NCBI GenBank assembly: GCA_028281785.1
Contig: JANQJG010000055.1
Span: forward strand, 1-64,000
Length of the DNA: 64,000 nt
Direction of reading: 5' to 3'
DNA from: Rhodospirillales bacterium
Lineage (GTDB): Bacteria > Pseudomonadota > Alphaproteobacteria > Rhodospirillales > Shumkoniaceae
Shown here: positions 8,688 through 17,203 of the stretch, one piece after another
How the letters are laid out: every line of letters starts with the position of its first letter
Position numbering within the stretch: position 1 is the stretch's first letter
The notes under the pieces: generated by a model
Told to the model about the DNA's origin: nothing
What the model saw: the letters and a program-made list of their open reading frames with translations, nothing else
Database searches by the model: none
Translations under genes and position numbers: made by a program

Positions 8688-10551
8688 CGCTTCCGGTGGC
8701 GAAGGCGAACCGCAACCTGGGGCACCCGAAGTGCCGAGTATTCGATGGAGGGTCTGGGCGTTCTCGGCCTTCGTCCTGATCGCGATTGCGGCCGTTGGCG
8801 TGGCCTTCTTGTCGCTGAGCCGCTTCGAGCAAGAAAAGACGCAGTTGGAGGCCGACAAGACCCACTGGGCGCAGGATGGCGAGGCGCGTCAGAATAATCT
8901 GAAAAGATTGGATGTCGAGATCGCGAAGAAGGAAGACGAACTCCGATTGATAGAGGCGAAGATCAAGAACGTCGAGCCGCTGAGGAAGGAAACAGAAGGG
9001 CTAGAAAAGAGGGTCGCCACGCTTGGAAAAGAGATCGCACGGCTGACGGAGGAACGCGATGACGCGTCCGACATCCTGCATGGCCGCCGCCTGGAACTTG
9101 CGACGATCGACGAGGACGTCAAAGCGGCGGAGGTCCATCTGTCGGATCTTCGCGACCAGATGAAGGGTTTGGCCGCCGACATCGAAAGGAAGAGCAACGA
9201 GGTGGGCGACCTTGACCGCACGATCATCACCAAGCAAGCCCAAGCGACTGCCGCCATGAAGGCAGCAGAGGATGCGAATAAGCTTGTGACGGCAGTAGCG
9301 GCCGAACTGGAGCAGTTGGGCAATTCGGCCGAAGAGAAGCGCGATCAGATAGACGAGCTGGAAAGAAGGCGGGGCCGACTAAAGGGCGTGGTCGGGGAAC
9401 TGGAAGGGAAGAAGCAAACGCTGGAGACCTCTGTTGCGGGCGAACGTCAGCGTCACAATGACCTTGTGGCCGAAGTCGAGAAGGCGCTGGATCGGAAGGG
9501 GGCTGCAGAGGCCGAGGCGGCAAAGGCCGAGGACGCGTTGAATAGCAAGAGGGCCGAAATCGTCGACCTCAACAACCGCGCCGACAAGCTGCGCGGAGAA
9601 GAAGCCACTCTCCGCGGCCGTATCGATGTCCTGAAGACGGATGAGGAACGTCTGAAGGCGGTGTCGGAAGCCGTCGAAAAGAAAAGGGGAGAGCTTGGGA
9701 AGGCTCTAGCCGTCTTGGAACAGGCCCGGGCCGATCTCCAGACAACCATGGATGATCGGTCCCGAGTTCTGGCCAGTGTCAGCGAGCTAAGCGCGACACA
9801 GGAACGACTTAAGCGGGAGATTGCGGCAGCGGAAGATTCCAAGAGGGCGGCGGAAGAGGCCGAAAGGGCAGCCCATACCAAAGCGGAAACTGCGAATGAG
9901 GATCTCAATACGCTGCGAAAGGAGCCGGACAAACTGCAGGAGGAGCTTGATGCTCAAAAGCAGAAACTGGATGCCCTAATCGACAATATCGGTTCATTGA
10001 GCGCCGAGCGTGACCGGCTACAATCGGTTGTCAAAGCTTTTCAAGATCAGGAGGCGGAGCTCCGGCGCAGAATTGGCCAGATGGAGCTCGATGAAACACG
10101 CTGGAACGAGATCAAGGCCGAGACGATCAACCTGGAGGCCAAGCGCGAAGACCTCGGCGCGCGGATAGAGAAGCTTGAGAGGCAGATTTCGCAGGCGAAT
10201 GGACGGCTTGGCACTCTTGCGGCAGAGCTGAAGGATATTGAAGACCGGATCGCCGCACGGCGGAAGGAACTCGAAGGCCTGCGAGTCGACGAAGTGCGCA
10301 GGAAAGAGCTGCGCGAGGACATGGCTGCCCTGGTGGCCCAACGGAACGGCCTGGTAAACCAAGTACGCGAGCTGCACGGACGGTTCGCTGCGGACACCGA
10401 GCGCCACGGCAAGCTGCTGGCCGACATCGAGGCGCTCGAGCGCCGGCTCTCTGAAGCCCCGTCAGGGCCGCCAGACGAGCTATACTCGGAACCGCTCTCG
10501 GCGTCGCCTATCCCTGTCCCACAACCCTCGGCCAATGGTGGAGCGCAGTAG
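8659..10551 (+). CDS. Membrane-anchored long coiled-coil protein; CoCoNuT-like operon gene 2
   Basis: About 630 aa. A short hydrophilic N-terminus is followed by one transmembrane helix (about residues 32-53, VWAFSAFVLIAIAAVGVAFL). Residues 55-600 are almost uninterrupted heptad-rich coiled coil, dense in Glu, Lys, Ala and Leu, and the tail is Pro/Ser-rich. There is no catalytic motif. I chose the TTG at 8659, preceded by GGGGA with 6-nt spacing; a GTG at 8671 is the alternative. Either start overlaps the helicase gene's end. The frame remains open far upstream inside the helicase gene, which is a shadow. Inference: a structural, sensor or scaffold rod projecting into the cytoplasm and working with the similarly built next protein. 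SMC- or KfrA-like annotations would reflect coiled coil only. Confidence 0.75.
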   Translation: MSESVNNSVSASGGEGEPQPGAPEVPSIRWRVWAFSAFVLIAIAAVGVAFLSLSRFEQEKTQLEADKTHWAQDGEARQNNLKRLDVEIAKKEDELRLIEAKIKNVEPLRKETEGLEKRVATLGKEIARLTEERDDASDILHGRRLELATIDEDVKAAEVHLSDLRDQMKGLAADIERKSNEVGDLDRTIITKQAQATAAMKAAEDANKLVTAVAAELEQLGNSAEEKRDQIDELERRRGRLKGVVGELEGKKQTLETSVAGERQRHNDLVAEVEKALDRKGAAEAEAAKAEDALNSKRAEIVDLNNRADKLRGEEATLRGRIDVLKTDEERLKAVSEAVEKKRGELGKALAVLEQARADLQTTMDDRSRVLASVSELSATQERLKREIAAAEDSKRAAEEAERAAHTKAETANEDLNTLRKEPDKLQEELDAQKQKLDALIDNIGSLSAERDRLQSVVKAFQDQEAELRRRIGQMELDETRWNEIKAETINLEAKREDLGARIEKLERQISQANGRLGTLAAELKDIEDRIAARRKELEGLRVDEVRRKELREDMAALVAQRNGLVNQVRELHGRFAADTERHGKLLADIEALERRLSEAPSGPPDELYSEPLSASPIPVPQPSANGGAQ

Positions 10552-10553
10552 CC

Positions 10554-12638
10554 ATGCCAGACTTACCTGACATTCCTGCAATCTGGTTGACCGGCGGTTC
10601 GCTGTTCGCGCTGCTGGTCGCGGTGGCCTGGGGCACCATTGCCGTGGTGAGCGCCACCCTTGCCGAACGCGAGCACCGGGCGAAGGCTGCGGGTATGCCC
10701 TCTTTTCAGGAACTTGGAGCCGCCCGGGCCAGCCTCGAGGAGGCGCGGCGGCAGATCGCCGAAGAGGCGGAGCGACTCGACGACATCCGCCGGCAGGTGG
10801 CCGAGCGCGAACGGGACCGGGTAGACACGCAGCATTGGCGCTCGCTGGTCGAGGAAACCAAGCGCGAGTACGAAAGCCTCTCCGACATGGCGCGGGAGAT
10901 CGACCGGATCCGCGAGCAGTTCGAGGACGCCGCTAAGGACCTCGCGGCACGGCGCCAGGAGGTCGCCGACAAGGCGGCCGAACGCGATCGTCTGGCCGGA
11001 GAAGTTGGCCGATTAACGCGCCAGAGGGACGAAGCCGACGACCTGACGAAACAGATCGAGGAGAAGGAAACGCGGCTAGGAGAAATCCGCCGAGAACTGG
11101 CCACCGCAGGCAACGAGATCGAGGACCGGCGTCAGGCCCGGTTCGACGTCGAGCGCCTCGAAAGCCTCAAGGGGGCGCTCGAGAACGCGATCAAGGAACT
11201 GCCGCAACAGGTCGACGCCCTGCACCGGGAAAAGAGCAGCCTTGAGAGCGAACTGGCGGACCTCCGCGCCAAGGAGGCCGACCTACGCTCCTTGCGCGAC
11301 AAGATCGACCGGCTGACCGACCGGAAGGGTGAACTGGAGGCTGCGATCCAGGCACGCGACACTAGGAAGGAGGAACTAACTCGGGAAATCGAAAATCTGC
11401 AAGCCAAGCGCGATGCTGCGACAACGACCGGCGGCGGCATCGCGCAGGTAGAGGCATCCCTGGTTCTCGAAGACTTACAGCGACCGCCAAGCTGCCTGTT
11501 CCATGACGCGGATCGCCACCTGCCGGAACCTTTCCGGAACGCCGACGAAGAAGAAATGCTTGACCGTGTCCGCAAGCACCTCGCCGACTTAGAGCTCCGA
11601 TTCGATCCCCGCATCATCAAGCGCTTCCACACCTGCCTGAAGACGAGCCGCATCAGTCCGCTGACGGTATTGGCCGGCATCTCGGGCACCGGGAAGAGCT
11701 TGCTGCCGGAACGCTATGCCGAGGCCATGGGCATCCACTTCCTCAAACTCCCAGTCCAGCCGCGCTGGGACAGCCCACAGGACCTGCTCGGCTTCTACAA
11801 CTATCTCGAACAGCGCTATAAGGCGACCGACCTCGCCCGCGCCCTCGTCCGAATGGAGGAGCGTTCAACCCTGATCCCTCAGGACGAATCGACGAGCGAC
11901 CGCGTCCTCCTGATCCTCCTCGATGAAATGAACCTCGCCCGGATCGAGTACTATTTCAGCGAGTTCCTGAGCCGGCTGGAGGGACGTCCCGAACCCGGCG
12001 TCGACGACGAGGAGCGGTTGCGGTCCGGCCGCATAGAGATCGATATCCCGAGCCAAGAGCAAGGGCACCAACCCCTCGGCATCTACCCTGGCCACAATGT
12101 TCTATTCGCCGGCACGATGAACGAGGACGAATCGACACAGTCCCTCTCGGGAAAGGTGCTCGACCGAGCCAACATGATCCGGTTCCCTCGGCCCAAGGAC
12201 TTGGTTGCCAAAGTGACGCAAGGCGCCGGCCGGCGGGCCGACCGCTTCCTGCCCTTCGAGACCTGGAAGGCCTGGCACCGCGACCCGGACGCTTTGGGCG
12301 AGGCCAACAATCGTATCATCAACGGGTTCGTAGATGACCTAAACGACCAGCTTGAGGTGCTGAAACACCCCTTCGCCCATCGCATTGCCCAGGCGATCTA
12401 CTCCTACGCCGCCAACCACCCGGACTTCCAGACGGAGGCGGGTGTGCGCACCGCGCTGGCCGACATGCTGGAACTGCGCATCCTGCCGAAGTTGCGGGGC
12501 GTTGATCTTCAGAACAACGAAAGGGTTGCGCTCCAGAGGATCCAGAAGATGGCGGAGGATCGGCTAGGCGAGCCGGATCTTGGGAAACGCATCGAGAACA
12601 ACATACGAGGTACCGACATGTTTACCTGGACAGGGTGA
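10554..12638 (+). CDS. McrB-like AAA+ NTPase with N-terminal membrane helix and coiled coil; CoCoNuT-like operon gene 3
   Basis: A 694-aa protein with a transmembrane helix at about residues 10-33 (IWLTGGSLFALLVAVAWGTI), coiled coil at about 40-300, and an AAA+ domain at about 330-690. Walker A is GISGTGKS (about 375), Walker B is LLILLDEMNLARIEYYFSEF (about 454), and the sensor region is VLFAGTMNEDESTQSLSGKV then LDRANMIRF (about 520). The DEMNLAR and TMNEDE...L..K.LDRA signatures belong to the McrB/AAA_5 clade, the motor GTPases of McrBC restriction. The gene starts 2 nt after the coiled-coil gene and its partner McrC homologue follows 7 nt later. In CoCoNuTs the McrB homologue is fused to coiled coils. 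A membrane anchor on it is an unusual feature of this copy. Confidence 0.85.
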   Translation: MPDLPDIPAIWLTGGSLFALLVAVAWGTIAVVSATLAEREHRAKAAGMPSFQELGAARASLEEARRQIAEEAERLDDIRRQVAERERDRVDTQHWRSLVEETKREYESLSDMAREIDRIREQFEDAAKDLAARRQEVADKAAERDRLAGEVGRLTRQRDEADDLTKQIEEKETRLGEIRRELATAGNEIEDRRQARFDVERLESLKGALENAIKELPQQVDALHREKSSLESELADLRAKEADLRSLRDKIDRLTDRKGELEAAIQARDTRKEELTREIENLQAKRDAATTTGGGIAQVEASLVLEDLQRPPSCLFHDADRHLPEPFRNADEEEMLDRVRKHLADLELRFDPRIIKRFHTCLKTSRISPLTVLAGISGTGKSLLPERYAEAMGIHFLKLPVQPRWDSPQDLLGFYNYLEQRYKATDLARALVRMEERSTLIPQDESTSDRVLLILLDEMNLARIEYYFSEFLSRLEGRPEPGVDDEERLRSGRIEIDIPSQEQGHQPLGIYPGHNVLFAGTMNEDESTQSLSGKVLDRANMIRFPRPKDLVAKVTQGAGRRADRFLPFETWKAWHRDPDALGEANNRIINGFVDDLNDQLEVLKHPFAHRIAQAIYSYAANHPDFQTEAGVRTALADMLELRILPKLRGVDLQNNERVALQRIQKMAEDRLGEPDLGKRIENNIRGTDMFTWTG

Positions 12639-12645
12639 CGTCGCC

Positions 12646-14298
12646 ATGGAGCACTTCTTCGTGCTACCCGTGCCGTGGGCGCACTGCGACATGGCCTGGC
12701 GAAAGAAGCTCGGTCCGAATGAATTGGCCGAGGTGGATGCCGGGACACCTCTTCATCTGGTCGCTCCGGTTGGGGCCGAGATCGAGCTGTCCGGCCACAG
12801 GATGGGGGTTCAGCCCGAAGGCCTGCCCTACGACCTCGACAACGCGCGGTGCCGCCGCCTCACCGCCAGCATCGGTACGCGGCCGGAAGACGACCAGATC
12901 GAAGTCACCCGCGACGGCATCCCGGCCGGCAGCATTTGCATCCGGGGCCACCAGCCGCGGCCGGGTTGGACGGCGCGGTGGGAGGGAGGGGCGCCGCATG
13001 ACCTGTGGGCGGAACGGCTCGACCATTTCCTTCTGCGCCTGATAGACCTCATCCGCATCGCCGACGATCCGAAGCTGCAACACCACCAGGGCGGCTGGGA
13101 GCGCTTGTCGGCGGCGTGGTCTGATGAAAGGCCCGACCCGAGCGAGCCGCCAATAGCGCTCATCGTCCGCCACGCAGTGTCCATGCGGGCCCTGGTCGCG
13201 GACTTGGCAGGGCATCCTCGCCACATTCTGCGGCGGACGCGTGACATGACCCCGGTCGACCGCGTCCAGCAGATCGACATCTCCTGCATCCGGTGGCTGA
13301 GCCGGCAGCCGGGAACAACTTGGTATGAGCGGGCCGGTCCCCGGCAGCGGATCATGGCGGTGCAGCGCTACGAGAATCGGGACACGCTGGAGAACCGGAT
13401 CCTGCGCGATTTCTGCCATCGCAGCTCCGGCATCGCCGCCGCGTACGCGAAGAGGTACGAGGGTTACTCCAAGAGCAAACGGCGGGCGCTCGTCGAACGT
13501 TATGGCCGCGAGTGCAGGCGGTACGCGCTCGACCTTGAGAAGCGCGGCGTCTCGACGCCCCATCCTCCGCTCATCCCCAACTACGTACTGCTGCAGGATC
13601 CCCGCTATCGCAAATTGTGGGCGGCCTACATCGAGCTTCTGCGCCGGCTCGACGAGGAGGACGAGTGCTGGCGCTGGCAGCACCGCTTGTGGAGCGACTT
13701 TTGCCGACTCGCGCTCCATGTGGCGTTACGAAGGTCGGCTGGCCGCGACGGTACGGTGGCAGAATCACCGCTGCGGCTACTTCCGGAACAACAGCGCGGA
13801 CAGTGGTCCGTGGTCGATGCCCAGAGCGCCGTGTTCCTTCTGGAAACCGGCGCGGCCGGCAAAATCGTGGTCTCATTGCTGTGGGACACGGCCGCCGGCC
13901 ACCCGAAGCTGCCGCCCGGCCTAGCAGGGCTCGGTGCCACCAGCGTCTTGCATGCGCAGTCTTTGGCGACTGGCAAGGAGGCCTACGTCCTCATGTGGCC
14001 GGTGCACTTCGTCGTTTCGGATGGCTGGGGAATTGCCCAACTCGTGGAGTCTGCCCACCGCGCGAACAACGACTGCGGTGCATATCTCCGTATGGTAAAG
14101 AGCCTCGACTTGGCGGTGGGTGGTCTGATTCTCAAGTCCGGTGTAACACCGGACGACGAGGAGGCAGCGCACCTGCCCGAAGGGGCTCCGAGAATAGCCG
14201 GCCTGCGCCTTACGACATCACCCGAGCATATGACGGTGGAGTTGGAGCGCGTCTCGCGCGCCTCCTTGGCGCTCATCAAGGGGCTTTTGCGAGGATAG
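12646..14298 (+). CDS. DUF2357 / McrC-like protein; CoCoNuT-like operon gene 4
   Basis: A 550-aa protein with a beta-rich N-terminal half (about 1-200). A helical DUF2357 region follows with VQRYENRDTLENRILRDFCH (about 237-257), the family's conserved ENR signature, and several helices rich in Arg and Trp. DUF2357 occurs N-terminal to the nuclease in McrC homologues. In the C-terminal part, VFLLETGAAGKIVVSLLWDT sits where a PD-(D/E)XK core would be, but I do not see a clean D...E-x-K triad, so the nuclease may be inactive. The ATG at 12646 follows GGTGACG and gives an in-operon gap of 7 nt. Expected role: partner that couples the AAA+ motor to target recognition or cleavage. Confidence 0.75.
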   Translation: MEHFFVLPVPWAHCDMAWRKKLGPNELAEVDAGTPLHLVAPVGAEIELSGHRMGVQPEGLPYDLDNARCRRLTASIGTRPEDDQIEVTRDGIPAGSICIRGHQPRPGWTARWEGGAPHDLWAERLDHFLLRLIDLIRIADDPKLQHHQGGWERLSAAWSDERPDPSEPPIALIVRHAVSMRALVADLAGHPRHILRRTRDMTPVDRVQQIDISCIRWLSRQPGTTWYERAGPRQRIMAVQRYENRDTLENRILRDFCHRSSGIAAAYAKRYEGYSKSKRRALVERYGRECRRYALDLEKRGVSTPHPPLIPNYVLLQDPRYRKLWAAYIELLRRLDEEDECWRWQHRLWSDFCRLALHVALRRSAGRDGTVAESPLRLLPEQQRGQWSVVDAQSAVFLLETGAAGKIVVSLLWDTAAGHPKLPPGLAGLGATSVLHAQSLATGKEAYVLMWPVHFVVSDGWGIAQLVESAHRANNDCGAYLRMVKSLDLAVGGLILKSGVTPDDEEAAHLPEGAPRIAGLRLTTSPEHMTVELERVSRASLALIKGLLRG

Positions 14299-14300
14299 CC

Positions 14301-16835
14301 GTGGCTGCGACAATCGGAATCGACATCAATGGCCTTTCGGATGTCTCGGCACGGCCGAAGGAGAGCGTGCCCGGGGTCTATCGCGGGGGTGATGTCCCGT
14401 CGGTGGTCGTGCTGCCCACGGAGGATGACGGCGGCCGCTACGGGTTAACAGTGATCGCCGGAGACGAAGCGTCCCGCGGAATCGAGGGCCGCGGCTGGCA
14501 GTGGCCGGAAAGCGCGTGCGTCGTCGACGGCCGGAGCCGCCGCATCCCCGTGGCGTGGCTCCTTGAAGCCCTGCGAACGGGCAAACCAGTCAAAATCCCT
14601 AGCGGCGAAGGGAATGCGCAGGACCTGCTCGGCGCCACGATAAAGGCTCTAGCCGGGCCCGACGCGCAGGATCCCGATGCCGGCGTGGTGATCGCCATCC
14701 CCGATGACCGCATGTACTCCGACGAGATCCGGCAGCGACTGCTCGATTCCGCCGCGAACCACGCGATCTCAGCGACCTTGCTGTGGCGGTCGGTCGCGGC
14801 TTTCCTGGGGCTGGAGGAGCAGCTTCGTCCGGTAGCCAATCGCCTGAAGGGCCGAAAGGTCGGCGTTCTCAGTCTCATGAACGAGGGCGTGCAGGTTAAC
14901 TGCCTGGATGTTGATGTTGCTGACGCGGGCGCTGACGTACCTTACCTGGTTCCCGTGAGGCGGGGACCCGGCAAGTTGGTTCCGTACCGAACCCCGATCC
15001 TCCGGTTGGCCGACCAAGTCGCCCGTTCGCTGATGCCTGACGACCCGAGCGGCGCGTGGCAGGTGCTGTGGGGTGACGGGCTTGTGCTGCGGTGGCTGCT
15101 CGGCCTTGGGAAAAGGCCGTCTCTTGTTCAGAGCTTGGACGGGTGGAAGCTGCTCGGTGGCCGACCGCCTAAGGGCCTTCCCCCGCTCGATGTTGACGAT
15201 CAAGCAATCCAGGAGATCTTGTCTTTCCTGGGCGATACCCGCTACGTCATCTATGAAGGACCGGCGCTGGCAGCGCCAACCTCCGGGAAACTCGAGCTTG
15301 TCTACCACCTGCAGGGTATCTTGCAGCCCGAGGGCAAGCAGTCCTTGACCTTCGCGAATCTCCAGTCCCATCTCGCTGCGCGGGGATGCGTCGTTTATGC
15401 GCAGCGCCGGATGGCGGAGCAGCGGACCTACTACGACTACCTGCCGTGGATGAAGCTGGCAGTCCGCAAAGGAACGGAGCCCGACTTCGTCCCTCTCGTT
15501 TCTCACGACGCGCGCGTGGTGGGCGGCGCTCTCCGCGAGGACCGAATGGATCTCGGGGTGTCGATCCCGGCCAATGCCTCGGAGCTGAAATTCTATCTTC
15601 TGCGCGAGGGGGCCGTGGCGCCCCGCTACGTCTCGGTGGACCTGCCGGCAAGGCCCCGCGAACCCTTACCGGTTTCGATGACGGTGCGCCAGCGCCCGGC
15701 GCAGGGGCTTGCTGAGCTGGTCCTTGAGGCAGCCGACAGGGGGGCCGGCTTCCCATCGATCGGTGTGCGATGGGACAGGATGGAGGAGCGGCCCGACTAC
15801 ACCGAGGCCGGTATCCTCGAAGAGCTGCGCAGCAGCGGAGCCCAGGTGCCACCAGTGATCCCGCATCCCTGTCACGCCGTAATGTGGACAAGTTTTCGGA
15901 GCGGCCGCTCGCTGATCGACGTCGTGGCAGATCTTGCCCGCGACCTCCAATCCTCGACCGTAAACTTGGATAAGCTCAAGGCTCTGGCAGCTCATCTTGG
16001 CGCCTTCGCGCCACCAAAGCTCCTGAGCGGCAACCAGTATACGGAGACGGAACGGCATCGCGCCGTTTCGTCCGACGGCAATCTGCCGACGCCGACGGGG
16101 GCGCTGACGGCCGAGATTCTTGAGGGCTTCGACAATGTGATGGCTGGCCTTGGTAAGGTGGTCGCAAGTTCGCAATCCGTTCGCCCTGTCGTGCGGACCA
16201 TCGTCCGCAGCACCACTTGGGCGTTCGCCCGTTGCCCAACCGACGTTCGCGAGCATCTGTACCAAATCGCCTCAACGGGCGTAGTCCCCGCGCGGACAGT
16301 CTATTTTTATGCCATGGGACGGGCGTTTGTATCCGAAGGCGAATGCAAGGCCTTCTTCCGAACACTCGAGAGAGATCTTGGGGAACCCGGCTCCACTAGG
16401 AACTACCACCTGAACGGCCTGTTCTGCCTGCTTTCGATCCGCGACCATGCCGCCGAGTGGTTGACTGCCGAACAAGCGGGGCTGTTCCTCGAGCGGGCTC
16501 GGGAATGCCTGCACCGCGAGGTCACGCGGCACCCTCCGCGGCTGAAGAACCTTACTCGGATTTGCCTCAAGGCTATGGCAGCCCTCCTTCGTTTCAGGAA
16601 AGTCGATCCAGGATTCGCTGCTCCCGATTCGACGAACCTTGGAGGCTGCTGCATCCGGACGCTGGATCTCACAATTGAATCCTGTAATTCAAGGCGCTCC
16701 TTTGCAGTCGGGAACTTGGCGAACGGAGCCCGAGAATGGTTCTTCAGCGCCGGCAATCCCAACATCCTCAGTTGGGACGATGGTGATGATCCGGAAAATC
16801 AAGACGATCCAGAAGAAGAAACACAATCCGAATGA
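14301..16835 (+). CDS. Hsp70-like (degenerate actin-fold) protein; CoCoNuT-like operon gene 5
   Basis: About 844 aa from the GTG at 14301, which follows GAGGAT and lies 2 nt after the previous stop. The N-terminal ~300 residues resemble an Hsp70 nucleotide-binding domain: IGIDINGLSD at the phosphate-1 position, GGDVPSVVVL, VVIAIPDD (about 131), then LLDSAANHAISATLLWRSVA with AFLGL, equivalent to Hsp70's 'AGL...NEPTAAALAYGL', and VGVLSLMNEGVQVNCLDV at phosphate-2. The glycines and acidic residues of true ATPase loops are partly missing, so ATP hydrolysis is doubtful. The middle is beta-rich, the last ~250 residues helical, with an acidic tail (DDGDDPENQDDPEEE). RNA-binding Hsp70 homologues are reported partners in some CoCoNuT types. 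The frame is open upstream to 13617, but that part is antiphase to the DUF2357 gene and is rejected. Confidence 0.7.
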   Translation: MAATIGIDINGLSDVSARPKESVPGVYRGGDVPSVVVLPTEDDGGRYGLTVIAGDEASRGIEGRGWQWPESACVVDGRSRRIPVAWLLEALRTGKPVKIPSGEGNAQDLLGATIKALAGPDAQDPDAGVVIAIPDDRMYSDEIRQRLLDSAANHAISATLLWRSVAAFLGLEEQLRPVANRLKGRKVGVLSLMNEGVQVNCLDVDVADAGADVPYLVPVRRGPGKLVPYRTPILRLADQVARSLMPDDPSGAWQVLWGDGLVLRWLLGLGKRPSLVQSLDGWKLLGGRPPKGLPPLDVDDQAIQEILSFLGDTRYVIYEGPALAAPTSGKLELVYHLQGILQPEGKQSLTFANLQSHLAARGCVVYAQRRMAEQRTYYDYLPWMKLAVRKGTEPDFVPLVSHDARVVGGALREDRMDLGVSIPANASELKFYLLREGAVAPRYVSVDLPARPREPLPVSMTVRQRPAQGLAELVLEAADRGAGFPSIGVRWDRMEERPDYTEAGILEELRSSGAQVPPVIPHPCHAVMWTSFRSGRSLIDVVADLARDLQSSTVNLDKLKALAAHLGAFAPPKLLSGNQYTETERHRAVSSDGNLPTPTGALTAEILEGFDNVMAGLGKVVASSQSVRPVVRTIVRSTTWAFARCPTDVREHLYQIASTGVVPARTVYFYAMGRAFVSEGECKAFFRTLERDLGEPGSTRNYHLNGLFCLLSIRDHAAEWLTAEQAGLFLERARECLHREVTRHPPRLKNLTRICLKAMAALLRFRKVDPGFAAPDSTNLGGCCIRTLDLTIESCNSRRSFAVGNLANGAREWFFSAGNPNILSWDDGDDPENQDDPEEETQSE

Positions 16836-17203
16836 AGTTCACGGTCACGCCCGCACGAGCCGGGCCATCTAGAGAAACGCAAAGGCTGCTCGCAGCCCCG
16901 GGGAGGAATCGTGGACGAACTAAACGCCGCATTCAGGAATACAGGTACCCGCCGGAGCACCTGAAGCGGGAACTGAGCTATCGGCAGATGCTGCGGATCG
17001 CCGATTTCTGCGACGGCTGGGCACAGGACAAGCGGATGACACCGACCAAAACGGGCAAGCTCATGGGCTGGGCTGAAGGGCTTCGAGCCTTGGCCGATCA
17101 GGTGGGCGAGGAGCGGTGCCCTCCACCTCTCAACAGAGAGGATCTCGGCCCGATCGGCTTCCTCGCGCGGCGGCTGGATGACCTCAATGCCAATGATTTG
17201 TAG
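16832..17203 (+). CDS. Small basic protein, last gene of the CoCoNuT-like operon (possible frameshift)
   Basis: A 123-aa frame overlapping the Hsp70-like gene by ATGA. Residues about 40-115 (YPPEHLKRELSYRQMLRIAD, GKLMGWAEGLRALADQVGEE) look like a genuine helical protein. The first 35 residues are Arg-rich and look out of frame. A much better initiation site, GGGGAGGAATC then GTG at 16911, opens another frame (VDELNAAFRNTG...) that stops after 17 codons and would fuse sensibly to the helical part after a frame shift near 16945. It is either a sequencing indel, a recent mutation, programmed frameshifting, or simply initiation at the ATG at 16832 or 16988. I do not recognise the family. It could be an adaptor or regulator of the operon. 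Confidence 0.45.
   Translation: MKFTVTPARAGPSRETQRLLAAPGRNRGRTKRRIQEYRYPPEHLKRELSYRQMLRIADFCDGWAQDKRMTPTKTGKLMGWAEGLRALADQVGEERCPPPLNREDLGPIGFLARRLDDLNANDL

Noticed and set aside
7743..8858. 371-aa minus-strand frame over the helicase gene
   Set aside because: Antiphase frame of GC-rich coding DNA; no domain, no ribosome site, fully covered by a recognised gene.
12664..13719. 351-aa minus-strand frame over the DUF2357 gene
   Set aside because: Shadow of the plus-strand gene; Arg/Pro/His-rich composition without motifs.
13617..14300. N-terminal extension of the Hsp70-like gene
   Set aside because: This part is antiphase to the DUF2357 gene and low in protein character; the GTG at 14301 with GAGGAT fits operon spacing.
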